A DNA stretch of 64,000 nucleotides from Actinomadura sp. K4S16 (GCF_008327685.1 NZ_BDDE01000014.1:496001-560000), one strand, 5' to 3'. Shown: positions 21,911 to 30,587, counted from the stretch's first letter. Numbers and translations are program-made. The notes: a model not told the origin generated them from the letters alone.

Positions 21911-22651
21911 ATGCCAGGTAGAGGGGCTATAGGGACCGCGACTTTCCTCGCCGCGCTGGCGGCCGTGCCGTTCGCCGCGGCCGGATGTGGCCGCGGCGAC
22001 GACGACCGGGGCGCGTCGGCGCCGCCGGCGACACCGCCGACCGCGTCCGCTCCGAACACCCCGTCGCCGTCCCCGAGCAAGCAGGGCTTCCAGGCCGAGA
22101 TCAAGAAGGTGAAGGCCGGGGACCTCAAGTACTCGTGGCGGCGCGGCTGCCCGGTCTCCCCGTCCGGGCTCCGCATGATCGAGATGACCTACTGGGGGAT
22201 GGACGACAAGCCGCACACCGGCGGACGGCTCGTCGTCAACGCGAAAGAGGCCGGGGACCTGGTCAAGGTCTTCAAGAAGCTGTACGCCATGCGCTACCCG
22301 ATCGAGCGCATGGAGCCGGTCGACAAGTACAAGGGCAGCGACTTCGACTCGATCGAGGCGAACAACACCTCGGCGTTCAACTGCCGCCAGGCGACCGGGT
22401 CGACCTCGTTCTCCAACCACGCCTACGGTCTCGCGGTCGACATCAACCCGTGCCAGAACCCGTACGTCTACGCGGACGGGCGCGTCGCGCACAAGGACTG
22501 CGTCAAGTACAAGAACCGCGAGAACGACGACCCGGGCGTCATCCACGCCGGCGACAAGGTCGTCAAGGCGTTCGCCTCGATCGGCTGGAGCTGGGGCGGC
22601 ACCTGGTCAGGCGCCAAGGACTACCAGCACTTCTCCAGCTCCGGCCGCTAG
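21911..22651 (+). CDS. Lipoprotein with M15-family D-Ala-D-Ala carboxypeptidase-like domain
   Basis: A 246-residue exported protein. The signal peptide ends with the lipobox-like AAAGC at about residues 22-26, so it is probably lipid-anchored, followed by a Pro/Ser/Thr linker. The catalytic domain shows the M15 zinc ligands: STSFSNHAYGLAVDINPCQN (His and Asp) and the C-terminal GAKDYQHFSS (His), plus YPIERMEPVDKYKGSDFDSI. Members cleave peptidoglycan cross-link peptides or bind them at the cell wall. It stands alone on the plus strand. Four cysteines may form two disulfides. Confidence 0.85.
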   Translation: MPGRGAIGTATFLAALAAVPFAAAGCGRGDDDRGASAPPATPPTASAPNTPSPSPSKQGFQAEIKKVKAGDLKYSWRRGCPVSPSGLRMIEMTYWGMDDKPHTGGRLVVNAKEAGDLVKVFKKLYAMRYPIERMEPVDKYKGSDFDSIEANNTSAFNCRQATGSTSFSNHAYGLAVDINPCQNPYVYADGRVAHKDCVKYKNRENDDPGVIHAGDKVVKAFASIGWSWGGTWSGAKDYQHFSSSGR

Positions 22652-22700
22652 TCCGAGAGGCCGGGCACCGGCTGTCGGGGGGCGGAGCCATCGTCCCGCC

Positions 22701-23276
22701 ATGGGCGATCACTTCCAGATCATCGTCGACCTCGATGCCACGGCGACCGGAGCCGCCGACGCCGGCGCCCGGGCACTCGACTGGCTCGTCCGCGAGGAGA
22801 TCGTTCGCGCCGAGCGCACGGACTGCGTGCTCGGAGCGCCGACGGGCCACCCGCCAGGTGAGAGATGGGCGAAGGCCGTCCTGGAGCCGGATTGGAAGCC
22901 GACGGACGGTCTCGACGTCAAGACGGGCCGGAGGGTCTTCCTGGGCGGACAGGGCGACGCGCGGTACGCGATCTGCCCGCGGTGCGCCGTCCGGACATGG
23001 TTCTACACCGAGACGTGGGAGCCGATAGAGGAGGCGAGCACGGCCTTCGGCGAAGCCATCAGGGCGTGGGACGCGACCGGAGAGGCGAAGGCCAGGTGCC
23101 CGTCATGCGAGCAGAGCTCCGACCTCACCGCATGGCGTTGGGACGGCGACTACTACGCCTTCGGATACCTCGGCTTCCAGTTCTGGAACTGGCCCGAGTT
23201 CGCCCCCCGCTTCCTGGCCGATCTCGCTCGGGTACTCGGCGATCACCGGGTGGTCGTGGTCGGAGGCAAACTCTGA
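22701..23276 (+). CDS. Hypothetical protein with zinc-ribbon-like CxxC pairs
   Basis: A 191-residue soluble protein. Two CxxC pairs, ICPRCAVR near residue 94 and RCPSCEQS near residue 134, frame a 40-residue segment rich in Trp and Glu (TWFYTETWEPIEEA), consistent with one zinc ribbon. The C-terminus YYAFGYLGFQFWNWPEFAPR is aromatic-rich and resembles a group of actinobacterial proteins of unknown function. ATG 22701 gives MGDHFQIIVDLDATATGAAD, a beta-alpha start. It is followed directly by a strong hairpin. Confidence 0.7.
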   Translation: MGDHFQIIVDLDATATGAADAGARALDWLVREEIVRAERTDCVLGAPTGHPPGERWAKAVLEPDWKPTDGLDVKTGRRVFLGGQGDARYAICPRCAVRTWFYTETWEPIEEASTAFGEAIRAWDATGEAKARCPSCEQSSDLTAWRWDGDYYAFGYLGFQFWNWPEFAPRFLADLARVLGDHRVVVVGGKL

Positions 23277-23319
23277 GGGGCCCGGCACCGGCCCCGCGTG
23301 GCGGCCGGTGCCGGGCCCC
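23277..23319. terminator. Bidirectional terminator, 17-bp perfect stem
   Basis: GGGGCCCGGCACCGGCC at 23277-23293 and GGCCGGTGCCGGGCCCC at 23303-23319 pair perfectly over a 9-nt loop. It begins at the base after the plus-strand stop codon (23276) and ends 15 nt before the stop codon of the minus-strand small gene, so it serves both. Confidence 0.85.
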
Positions 23320-23334
23320 TCGGCCGTTCGGGCG

Positions 23335-23499
23335 TCACATCATCATGAGGGCGACCACGAGGATCGCCACGACGGCCACCACCGCGACGATGCCGACGAT
23401 CAGGCCGATGTTCGGCCCGGACTTCTCCGGCTGCGCCTGGCTGGCGAAGTTCTGGAACTGGTGCGTCGTGCCTGCAGGGTCCTGCGGTGTCTGCGACAT
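23335..23499 (-). CDS. Small single-pass membrane protein (54 residues)
   Basis: ATG 23499 to TGA 23335 encodes 54 residues: a polar N-terminal part (SQTPQDPAGTTHQFQNFASQ, then AQPEKSGPN) and one strong membrane helix at ~30-51 (IGLIVGIVAVVAVVAILVVA) ending in MMM. The composition is that of a genuine tail-anchored small protein rather than a chance frame. It lies between the zinc-ribbon gene (convergent, shared terminator) and tRNA-Ser. Function unknown; no strong ribosome-binding site was seen. Confidence 0.65.
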   Translation of the reverse strand: MSQTPQDPAGTTHQFQNFASQAQPEKSGPNIGLIVGIVAVVAVVAILVVALMMM

Positions 23500-23608
23500 G
23501 CCGAAGAGGGTAACGGAACCCTTCCCCCCGAGTCGGGCGCTTTCCCCACCAGACCGGCCCCAAGCCCCGACGGGGGGTCCAGGAGGCGCTCCCCTGGACG
23601 ATATGGGC

Positions 23609-23696
23609 GGAGAGTGTGGGATTCGAACCCACGAGGACTGTCCCCAGCCCTGGGCGCTTTCAAGGCGCCTGCACTAGTCCACTATGCGAACTCTCC
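23609..23696 (-). tRNA. tRNA-Ser (anticodon UGA)
   Basis: On the minus strand a 88-nt class II tRNA begins GGAGAGT and ends ACTCTCC, a perfect 7-bp acceptor stem. The anticodon arm is GGCGC-CTTGAAA-GCGCC, so the anticodon is UGA (TGA), reading UCA/UCG serine codons. A long variable arm (AGGGCTGGGGACAGTCC region) is typical of serine tRNAs, and the T arm GTGGGTTCGAATCCCAC is standard. CCA is not encoded. Confidence 0.96.
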
Positions 23697-23775
23697 AGGT
23701 GACCGCCTCGCGGCGGTCATCGCCAACGATAGCGGGCGGGGACGGCTGGGTTCGACCGCATATGGCGACCCCGGT

Positions 23776-24153
23776 CTACGGGACGCGGTAGCCGGGGATG
23801 GACGGCCAGCGGACGGTCAGCACCACGGACTCCTCCTCGGCCTCCCACGAGTGGTCGACGCCGCGTCCCCACACCACGTAGTCGCCCTGCTCGGCGAGGA
23901 CGACGTCGCGGCCGGGGAACTCCAGCCGGAAGCGGCCGCTGATCAGCACGAGCAGGGCGGTGCGCTTCTCGCCGTCGGTCCAGGCGGCGCGGCGCTCGCC
24001 CTTCGGGTGGACGCCCCACTTGATCTCGACCTCGGCGCTGTGCCGCAGGTCGCCGGGCGGCTTGAAGTGCCCGAGCAGCCAGCCGCGGTCGGTGGCCGCG
24101 TCGGGCGCCGCCTTCCCGACGTACAAACCGTCGTCGTCCGTCACAGATGGCAA
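23776..24153 (-). CDS. Cupin-fold protein (often misnamed signal peptidase I)
   Basis: A 125-residue single-domain cupin: beta-strands VEIKWGVHPKGERRAAWTDG, TALLVLISGRFRLEFPGRDV, LAEQGDYVVWGRGVDHSWEA, EEESVVLTVRWPS. The His in GVDHSWEAE and upstream WGVHPKGE are possible metal ligands, although the full four-residue cupin metal site is not evident. Homologues in actinomycetes carry the name signal peptidase I without any peptidase motif. Single gene between the tRNA and the MinD-like ATPase, 12 nt from the latter's stop, so possibly co-transcribed with it. Confidence 0.75.
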   Translation of the reverse strand: MPSVTDDDGLYVGKAAPDAATDRGWLLGHFKPPGDLRHSAEVEIKWGVHPKGERRAAWTDGEKRTALLVLISGRFRLEFPGRDVVLAEQGDYVVWGRGVDHSWEAEEESVVLTVRWPSIPGYRVP

Positions 24154-24165
24154 CGGTAGTGCAGG

Positions 24166-26541
24166 TCAGGTCTGCGGGCGCTGGAAGGCGAAGCCGTCGC
24201 CCACCACGGCGGCAAGCGTCAGATACGCCTCGCGGGTCGCGGGGGCGAGCTGCTCCAGCTCGACCTCGGCACCCTCCTCCAGGTGGTCGTCGTAGGGGAT
24301 GCGGACGACGGCGCGGCAGCGGCTCTCGAAGTGCGCCTGGAGCTTGTCCAGGTCGACCTGGCTGCGGGTGCGGTTGCGGACCATCGACAGGACGACGACG
24401 CCGTTGCGCACCAGGTGCCCGTGGTCGTGCGCCTCCAGCCAGTCGAGGGTCGCGCTCGCGGACCGGGCGCCGTCCACCGACGGGGAGCTGACCAGGACGA
24501 GCTGGTCGGCCAGGCTCAGCACGCCCGCCATCGCCGAGTGCAGCAGCCCGGTGCCGCAGTCGGTGATGCAGACCGAGTAGTACTGCTCCAAGACGACGGC
24601 GACGGCGGCGTAGTCCTCGGCGCTGAACGCCTCGCTGACCGCCGGGTCGCGGTCGGACGCGAGGATCTCCAGGCGCGCCTCGTTCTGCGAGGTGAACGCG
24701 CGGACGTCGGCGTACCGGTGGATCTGCTCGCGGTTGTTGAGCAGGTCCCGGACGGTCGCGGCGGTCTCCAGCCGGACCTTGTCCGAGAGCGTCCCGCGGT
24801 CGGGGTTGGCGTCCACCGCGATGACGCGGTCGCCGCGCAGCGAGCCCAGCATCGAGCCGAGGCCGGTGGTCGTGGTCGTCTTGCCGACGCCGCCCTTCAG
24901 GGACATGACGGCCACCCGGTGGTGCCCGCCCGCCACGGCGGTGCGCGCCCGCGCGATCAGGTCCTTGCGGCGCAGGTCGCCCTGCGACTCGCCCGGGTGG
25001 ATGCTGCCCGCGGTCGCCTTGTACACCGCGCGCCGCCAGCCGGACGACGGCGCGATGCGGCGCTCGCCGAGCAGGTTCTCCGAGCTGAGGGAGTCGCCGC
25101 TCTGCGGCTCCTGCTGCTGGGGCTGGCCCTGCTGCATCATCTGGCCGAGCGCCTGCGGGTACTGCCCCTGCCCCTGCGGCGGCCCGGCCGGATACCCGTA
25201 GCCCTGGGGCGGGTACGGCTGGCCGGTGCCGGGGTCGACCGGGGGCGCGTAGGGCTGCCCGGTGTTCGGGTCGACCGGCGGGTAAGGCTGGCCGCCCGCG
25301 TTGGGGTCCTGCGCGTAGGGCTGGCCGGTGGCCGGATCGACCGGGGGGTACGGCTGGCCGGGCGCGTTCGGGCCCGGCTGGAAGGGCTGCCCGGTCGCCG
25401 GATCGACCGGCGGGAAGGGCTGACCTGCGGCGTTGGGGTCGGGCGCGTAGGGCTGGCCGGTGCTCGGGTCGACCGGTGGGAAGGGCTGACCGCCCGCGTT
25501 CGGGCCGGGCTGGAGCGGCTGGCCGGTGGCGGGGTCGACCGGCGGGAACGCTTGCCCCTCCGGGTTCGGGCCCGGCTGGAACGGCTGCCCGGTGGCGGGG
25601 TCGACCGGCGGGTACGGCTGGCCGCCCGCGTTCGGGTCCTGCGCGTAGGGCTGGCCGGTGGCCGGATCGACCGGCGGGAACGGCTGGCCCTCCGCGTGTG
25701 GGCCCGGTTGGAACGGCTGCCCGGTGGCAGGGTCGACCGGCGGGTACGGCTGGCCGCCCGCGTTCGGGTCCTGCGCGTAGGGCTGGCCGGTGGCCGGATC
25801 GACCGGCGGGAAGGGCTGGCCAGGCGCGTTCGGTCCCGGCTGGAGGGGCTGGCCCGTGGCCGGGTCCACCGGGGGGAACGGCTGGCCGCCCGCGTTCGGG
25901 CCGGGCTGGAGCGGCTGGCCCGTGGCGGGGTCGACCGGCGGGTACTGCTGGTCGGGTGGGATGGGGCGGCCCGTGGCCGGGTCGAAGGGGACGTAGGGGC
26001 GGCCCGAGTCGTCCGTGTCCTGCGGGTAGGGCCGGCCCGTCGCGGGGTCGATGGGCTGGTAGCCCTGGCCGGGCGCGTCCGCCCGGCCGAACTGGTCGGC
26101 CGGGTAGGGCGGAAGCTGGTCGAGGGGCGGGGCCGCGTTGCCGTTGGCGTCGTACGGGGACGGCTGGTACCCGCCCGCGGCGTACGGCGGCGGGAGCATG
26201 CCGCCGTCGAACGGCTGCGGCATCGGCCCGCCCTCGTAAGGCGGCGGCTGCGGCGGGCCGAAGTTCTCCGGGGCTCCCTGGTAGGGGGGCGGTGCGGCGA
26301 GCCAGGGGTTGGCGTTCGGGTCGGTCTGCTCGGCCTGCGGCCCGGCGGCGGGCGGCTCGGCGGCGGGCTCCTCGGCAGCGGGCGGCTCGGTGGCGGGCGG
26401 CGCGCTCTCCTGCTCTTCCCCACCCTGCGGCGGCTGTGCGCCCTCGGGGGCGGGGGACGGTCCCGTCTTGTCTCCGCTCATCGCGTCCAGAGAGGCCAGC
26501 CGCTCCTCCAAAGAGCGCCCGTCGTGCTCGTTCCTCGCCAC
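24166..26541 (-). CDS. MinD/ParA-like ATPase with long proline-rich 22-residue repeat region
   Basis: A 791-residue protein. Residues ~1-190 are Pro/Gln/Ala-rich and probably disordered. Residues ~194-442 (DNA 25215-25960) hold ten complete copies of a 22-residue unit of the form PPVDPATGQPxxxxPNAxGQ plus partial copies at both ends. The C-terminal ~250 residues are a MinD/ParA ATPase: deviant Walker A SLKGGVGKTTTTTGLGSMLG at ~545-565, VIAVDANPDRGTLSDKVR, and the Walker B-like SVCITDCGTGLLHSAMAGVL. Similar Pro-rich ParA-like proteins (for example EspI-type in ESX loci) exist, but no secretion genes are nearby. GTG 26541 follows GGGGGAAG. Confidence 0.85.
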   Translation of the reverse strand: MARNEHDGRSLEERLASLDAMSGDKTGPSPAPEGAQPPQGGEEQESAPPATEPPAAEEPAAEPPAAGPQAEQTDPNANPWLAAPPPYQGAPENFGPPQPPPYEGGPMPQPFDGGMLPPPYAAGGYQPSPYDANGNAAPPLDQLPPYPADQFGRADAPGQGYQPIDPATGRPYPQDTDDSGRPYVPFDPATGRPIPPDQQYPPVDPATGQPLQPGPNAGGQPFPPVDPATGQPLQPGPNAPGQPFPPVDPATGQPYAQDPNAGGQPYPPVDPATGQPFQPGPHAEGQPFPPVDPATGQPYAQDPNAGGQPYPPVDPATGQPFQPGPNPEGQAFPPVDPATGQPLQPGPNAGGQPFPPVDPSTGQPYAPDPNAAGQPFPPVDPATGQPFQPGPNAPGQPYPPVDPATGQPYAQDPNAGGQPYPPVDPNTGQPYAPPVDPGTGQPYPPQGYGYPAGPPQGQGQYPQALGQMMQQGQPQQQEPQSGDSLSSENLLGERRIAPSSGWRRAVYKATAGSIHPGESQGDLRRKDLIARARTAVAGGHHRVAVMSLKGGVGKTTTTTGLGSMLGSLRGDRVIAVDANPDRGTLSDKVRLETAATVRDLLNNREQIHRYADVRAFTSQNEARLEILASDRDPAVSEAFSAEDYAAVAVVLEQYYSVCITDCGTGLLHSAMAGVLSLADQLVLVSSPSVDGARSASATLDWLEAHDHGHLVRNGVVVLSMVRNRTRSQVDLDKLQAHFESRCRAVVRIPYDDHLEEGAEVELEQLAPATREAYLTLAAVVGDGFAFQRPQT

Positions 26542-26708
26542 CGTTCTTCCCCCTAGGGCACGCCTCTGATGATTTACACGGTGCAGGCGGGCAAAAAGGC
26601 CCCCACGCAGGATACCGGTGCGTCAACAGCGGGCATCCCGCGCGCAGATCGACATTGGCGCGGCGGCGGTCCGGGGCGGGGTTGGACGCGCCCGGTAGCG
26701 TGACCGGT

Positions 26709-27665
26709 ATGCATGCCATCGTGATTCGCGAACCGGGCGAACCCGACGTCCTGGAATGGACGCGGGTACCGGCTCCGGCGCCGAAGCCGGGCGAGGTCCT
26801 GATCGACGTGGTGGCCGGCGCCGTCAACCGGGCGGACGTCATGCAGCGCAAGGGCTTCTACCCGCCGCCCTCGGACGCTCCCCCGTACCCGGGCCTCGAG
26901 GTGTCCGGCCGGATCGCCGAGCTGGGCGAGGGCGTGACCGGGCCGTCCGTCGGCGACGAGGTGTGCGCGCTGCTCGGCGGCGGAGGCTACGCCGAACGCG
27001 TCGCGGTCCCGGCCTCGCAGGTGCTCCCGGTGCCGCGCGGCGTGGACGTCGTGGAGGCGGCCGGGCTCCCCGAGGTGGCGTGCACGGTGTGGTCGAACGT
27101 GTTCATGCTGGCCGGGCTGCGCGAGGGAGAGACCCTGCTCGTCCACGGCGGCGGCAGCGGCATCGGGACGTTCGCCATCCAGCTCGCCAAGGCGCGCGGG
27201 GCGCGGGTGGTGACGACGGTGGGCAGCCCGGAGAAGGCCGAGAGGTGCCGGGAGCTGGGCGCGGACGCCGCGGTGAACTACCGCGAGGACGACTTCGTCG
27301 AGAGCGGCCCCTACGACGTGATCCTCGACCTCATCGGCGCCAAGTACCTGAAGCGGAACGTCGACGCCCTCGCCACCGGTGGACGGCTGATGGTGATCGG
27401 GCTGCAGGGCGGCGCGAAGGCCGAGCTGGACATCGGCATGCTGCTGCGCAAGCGGGCGCTCGTGCACGCCACGACTCTGCGGGCCCGTCCGTTGGAGGAG
27501 AAGGCGGAGATCGTGGCGGAGGTCCGGGAGCACGTGTGGCCGCTGCTGGAGTCGGGACGGGTCCGGACGGTCGTCGACCGGCGGATCCCCATGGCCGAGG
27601 CGGCGCGCGCGCACGAGCTGATGGAAGAGAGCGGTCACGTCGGCAAGATCCTGCTGACCGTGTGA
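26709..27665 (+). CDS. NAD(P)H-quinone oxidoreductase (zeta-crystallin/PIG3-like MDR)
   Basis: A 318-residue medium-chain dehydrogenase/reductase without zinc ligands. The GroES-like N-terminal domain shows VNRADVMQRKGFYPPPSDAP and YPGLEVSGRI; the Rossmann motif is LLVHGGGSGIGTFAIQLAKA (about residues 139-158), followed by TVGSPEKAERCRELGADAAV. The PIG3-type signature of quinone oxidoreductases fits. It would reduce quinones or related carbonyl compounds with NADPH in the cytosol. ATG 26709 gives the usual start MHAIVIREPG. The bpa gene starts 13 nt downstream on the same strand. Confidence 0.9.
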   Translation: MHAIVIREPGEPDVLEWTRVPAPAPKPGEVLIDVVAGAVNRADVMQRKGFYPPPSDAPPYPGLEVSGRIAELGEGVTGPSVGDEVCALLGGGGYAERVAVPASQVLPVPRGVDVVEAAGLPEVACTVWSNVFMLAGLREGETLLVHGGGSGIGTFAIQLAKARGARVVTTVGSPEKAERCRELGADAAVNYREDDFVESGPYDVILDLIGAKYLKRNVDALATGGRLMVIGLQGGAKAELDIGMLLRKRALVHATTLRARPLEEKAEIVAEVREHVWPLLESGRVRTVVDRRIPMAEAARAHELMEESGHVGKILLTV

Positions 27666-27678
27666 GGATGTGGAGTTT

Positions 27679-28221
27679 ATGAGCGAGCCTTCGAAGAAGC
27701 AGTCGGAACACGAGCCCCAGGTGCTCGTCGTCGGCCCGAACGGTATCGCCGTCGAGGGCGCCGGCGACGGCGAGTCCGAGGGCAGGTCGGTGACCGAGAT
27801 GGTCGAGCAGCCGGCGAAGGTCATGCGGATCGGCGGGATGATCCGGCAGCTGCTGGAGGAGGTCAAGGCCGCCCCGCTGGACGAGGCGAGCCGGGCCCGG
27901 CTGCGGGAGATCCACCAGTCGTCCATCAAGGAGCTGGAGGACGGCCTCGCCCCCGAGCTGGTCGCGGAGCTGGAGCGGCTGTCGCTGCCGTTCGCCGAGG
28001 GCTCCGTGCCGAGCGAGGCGGAGCTGCGGATCGCGCAGGCGCAGCTCGTCGGCTGGCTGGAGGGCCTGTTCCACGGCATCCAGACGACGCTGTTCGCCCA
28101 GCAGATGGCGGCGCGGGCCCAGCTGGAGCAGATGCGGCGCGCCCTGCCCGCGGGGATGATGCCCCCCGGCGTCGAGGAAGACCCCAAGCCCGGGCAGCGC
28201 TCGTCCGGCCCCTACCTGTAA
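27679..28221 (+). CDS. bpa: Bacterial proteasome activator (Bpa/PafE)
   Basis: A 180-residue protein matching Bpa: a helical bundle at ~35-155 (VTEMVEQPAKVMRIGGMIRQ, LLEEVKAAPLDEASRARLRE, IHQSSIKELEDGLAPELVAE, LVGWLEGLFHGIQTTLFAQQ) and a C-terminal tail ending SGPYL. Bpa forms a dodecameric ring that opens the actinobacterial 20S proteasome gate without ATP; the C-terminal Gly-x-Tyr-Leu (GQYL in Mycobacterium tuberculosis) docks on the proteasome. Here Gln is replaced by Pro. The ATG at 27679 has GGAG 3 nt upstream; a GTG at 27670 is in frame. Probably in one operon with the quinone oxidoreductase. Confidence 0.9.
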   Translation: MSEPSKKQSEHEPQVLVVGPNGIAVEGAGDGESEGRSVTEMVEQPAKVMRIGGMIRQLLEEVKAAPLDEASRARLREIHQSSIKELEDGLAPELVAELERLSLPFAEGSVPSEAELRIAQAQLVGWLEGLFHGIQTTLFAQQMAARAQLEQMRRALPAGMMPPGVEEDPKPGQRSSGPYL

Positions 28222-28252
28222 CCCCCCGAACCTCCCGGCGAGACTCGGGCTC

Positions 28253-28281
28253 CGGCCGCACTCCGCAACGGGGTGCGGCCG
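28253..28281. terminator. Hairpin between bpa and the HAD gene
   Basis: CGGCCGCAC at 28253-28261 and GTGCGGCCG at 28273-28281 form a perfect 9-bp stem between two convergent genes, with further possible pairing toward the loop. Confidence 0.55.
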
Positions 28282-28284
28282 TTC

Positions 28285-29088
28285 CTATGGGAAGAGGCGT
28301 TCCAGGACCTCGGCCACGCCGTCGTCGTCGTTGCGGGACGTCTTGTGCGACACGGCGGCGAGCACGAGCGGGTGCGCGTTCGCGACCCCGTAGGACGTGC
28401 CCGCCCAGGTGAGCATCGGCAGGTCGTTGGGCATGTCGCCGAACGCGGTGACGTCCCCCGCCGTGATGCCGCGCTCGGTGCAGAGGGCCGCGAGCGCGCT
28501 GGCCTTGGTGACGCCCAGCGCGCTCATCTCCAGCAGCCCGCGTCCGGAGGAGTGCGTCACGGTCACGAGGTCGCCGACGGCCTCGACCGCCTTCTCCGAG
28601 AGCGCGTCGGGGTCGGCGGCCGGGTGGAACGCGAGCAGCTTGGTGCCGCCCCGGCTGACCAGCTCCGCGTCGTCGACGGGACGGCCGCCGAGCGCCGCCG
28701 CGTCCCAGCGGCCGAGGTTGTAGCTGGCCTCGAACACGAACCCGGTCGGGTACTCCACCGCGAACCGCAGCTCGGGCGAGACGCCGCGCAGCCGCCCGAT
28801 CGCCTCGGCGAGCACGTCCGGCGGGATCTCGTTGGCCCGCAGGACGGTCTCGGTGTGCAGGTCGTAGAGGACGGCCCCGTTGGCGCAGATCGCGACGCCG
28901 CGGTGGTCGACGGCCGCGGCGATCTCCGTCATCCAGCGCGGCGGCCGCCCGGTGACCATGACGAGCATCGCCCCGGCCCGCTCGACCCGGGCGAGGGCTG
29001 CGACGGTCCGGGCGGAGATCGTGCCGTCGGAGCGCACGATCGTGCCGTCGAGGTCGGTGGCGATCACGCGCGGCGAAGACTCAGTCAT
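28285..29088 (-). CDS. HAD-superfamily (Cof-type) sugar/metabolite phosphatase
   Basis: A 267-residue HAD hydrolase of the Cof/IIB type. Motif I is VIATDLDGTIVRSDG (residues 8-22) with nucleophile Asp; motif II is ARLLVMVTGRPPRW-like (MLVMVTGRPPRWMTE); motif III lysine precedes SALAALC; motif IV is VTAFGDMPNDLPMLTWAG with paired acidic residues. The C2B cap lies between ~85 and ~185. Members dephosphorylate sugar phosphates or cofactors; the substrate is not predictable. In actinobacteria this gene commonly follows serS, as here (126 nt gap). Confidence 0.9.
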   Translation of the reverse strand: MTESSPRVIATDLDGTIVRSDGTISARTVAALARVERAGAMLVMVTGRPPRWMTEIAAAVDHRGVAICANGAVLYDLHTETVLRANEIPPDVLAEAIGRLRGVSPELRFAVEYPTGFVFEASYNLGRWDAAALGGRPVDDAELVSRGGTKLLAFHPAADPDALSEKAVEAVGDLVTVTHSSGRGLLEMSALGVTKASALAALCTERGITAGDVTAFGDMPNDLPMLTWAGTSYGVANAHPLVLAAVSHKTSRNDDDGVAEVLERLFP

Positions 29089-29169
29089 GTCACCTTCCTG
29101 GGCAGATGGGACACACCCTAGGCCAGGGGCATGACAGGCCCGGCCGCCGCCTCTGGCCCCGGGAGAAGC

Positions 29170-29205
29170 GAACGGGGCCCGTCCCAGCCAGGACGGGCCC
29201 CGTTC
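29170..29205 (-). terminator. Terminator of serS
   Basis: GAACGGGGCCCGTCC at 29170-29184 and GGACGGGCCCCGTTC at 29191-29205 form a perfect 15-bp stem with a 6-nt loop, 9 nt after the serS stop codon. Confidence 0.8.
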
Positions 29206-29214
29206 AACGAGCGT

Positions 29215-30474
29215 TCAGCGCTTGACCGGCTCCAGGACCTCCAGGCCCAGGAACTTCTGCAGCGCCTTCGGGACGCGCACCGAACCGTCGGCCTGCTGGT
29301 GGTTCTCCAGGATCGCGACCATCCAGCGCGTCGTCGCGAGCGTCCCGTTCAGCGTCGCCACCGGCTGGTTCTTGCCGTCGGCGTCGCGGTACCGCACCGC
29401 CAGGCGCCGCGCCTGGAACTCGGTGCAGTTGGACGTCGAGGTGACCTCGCGGTAGGTGTTCTGCGTCGGCACCCAGGCCTCGCAGTCGTACTTGCGGGCC
29501 GCGCTGGACCCGAGGTCGCCCGCCGCCACGTCGATCACCCGGTACGGGATCTCGACCTTGGCGAGCATCTCCTTCTCCCACTCCAGCAGCCGCAGGTGCT
29601 CGGCGTGGGAGTCGGCCGGGTCGCAGTAGGAGAACATCTCCACCTTGTCGAACTGGTGGACGCGGATGATGCCGCGCGTGTCCTTGCCGTAGGAGCCGGC
29701 CTCGCGGCGGAAGCAGGACGACCACGCGACGTACCGCCGCGGCAGCTCGTCGAGGATCTCGTTCATGTGGTACGCGGCGAGCGGCACCTCCGACGTCCCG
29801 ACGAGGTACAGCTCGTCCTGCGGGAGCTGGTACACCTCGGCGGCGTGCGCGCCGAGGAACCCGGTGCCCTCCATCGCCTCCGGCTTCACCAGGACCGGCG
29901 GGTACATCGGCGTGAACCCGCTCGCGACGGCCTGCTCCATGGCGAGGTTGAGCAGCGCGTACTGGAGCCGCGCGCCCACGCCCGTCAGGTAGTAGAACCG
30001 CGCGCCCGACACCTTCGCGCCGCGCTCCATGTCGATGGCGCCGAGGCTCTCGCCCAGTTCCAGGTGGTCCTTCGGCTCGAAGTCGAACTTCGTCGGCTCG
30101 CCCACGTGCTCCAGGACGACGTAGTCCTGCTCGCCGCCGGGCGGGGCGCCCTCCTCGATGAGGTTGGGGACGCCCTTGAGCAGCGCGTCGAGCTCCTCGC
30201 CGAGCCGGTCGGCCTCCGCCTCGCGCTCCTTCACCTGCTGCGCCAGCTCCTTGGCGCGGGCGAGCAGCGCCTGCCGCTCGTCGCCCTGCGCCTTGGACAC
30301 CGACTTGCCGAAACTCTTCTGCTCCGCCCTGAGCTGCTCGAACGAGGTCAGCGCCGAGCGGCGCCTCCCGTCCAGGTCGATCAGCCGGTCGACGACGGCG
30401 TCATCCTCACCGCGGGCGCGCTGCGAGGCGCGCAGCCGCTCGGGATCCTCTCGAAGAGCTCGCAGGTCAATCAC
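29215..30474 (-). CDS. serS: Serine--tRNA ligase
   Basis: A 419-residue class II aminoacyl-tRNA synthetase that charges tRNA-Ser. The N-terminal coiled-coil arm spans residues ~25-105 (LRAEQKSFGKSVSKAQGDER, ALLARAKELAQQVKEREAEA). The catalytic core shows motif 2 (FRREAGSYGKDTRGIIRVHQ) with TSEVPLAAYH upstream and motif 3 (TLNGTLATTRWMVAILENHQ). The end LEVLEP closes the fold. GTG 30474 gives VIDLRALREDPERLRASQ, the standard start. The length equals that of other actinobacterial SerRS. A strong terminator follows. Housekeeping gene near pheA, an order common in actinomycetes. Confidence 0.97.
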   Translation of the reverse strand: MIDLRALREDPERLRASQRARGEDDAVVDRLIDLDGRRRSALTSFEQLRAEQKSFGKSVSKAQGDERQALLARAKELAQQVKEREAEADRLGEELDALLKGVPNLIEEGAPPGGEQDYVVLEHVGEPTKFDFEPKDHLELGESLGAIDMERGAKVSGARFYYLTGVGARLQYALLNLAMEQAVASGFTPMYPPVLVKPEAMEGTGFLGAHAAEVYQLPQDELYLVGTSEVPLAAYHMNEILDELPRRYVAWSSCFRREAGSYGKDTRGIIRVHQFDKVEMFSYCDPADSHAEHLRLLEWEKEMLAKVEIPYRVIDVAAGDLGSSAARKYDCEAWVPTQNTYREVTSTSNCTEFQARRLAVRYRDADGKNQPVATLNGTLATTRWMVAILENHQQADGSVRVPKALQKFLGLEVLEPVKR

Positions 30475-30587
30475 AGACCCGAGGCTACCGGCCCGGCACC
30501 CCCGAGCGCGCGCGAGTATCGGCGGTTCGCGCCCCTTGATGGACGCCGCCGGTGAACACCGCTGGTCGCCGCCGCCGGCGGGCGCCG

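Noticed and set aside
25215..25960. Regular repeats with ~66-bp period considered as CRISPR
   Set aside because: They are in-frame coding repeats of a Pro-rich protein with no spacers; no cas genes are present.
24283..27665. Long frames opposite and across the MinD-like ATPase, including one extending the quinone oxidoreductase upstream
   Set aside because: The repeat array creates open frames on both strands; the upstream extension lacks recognisable domains and the oxidoreductase has a normal start at 26709.
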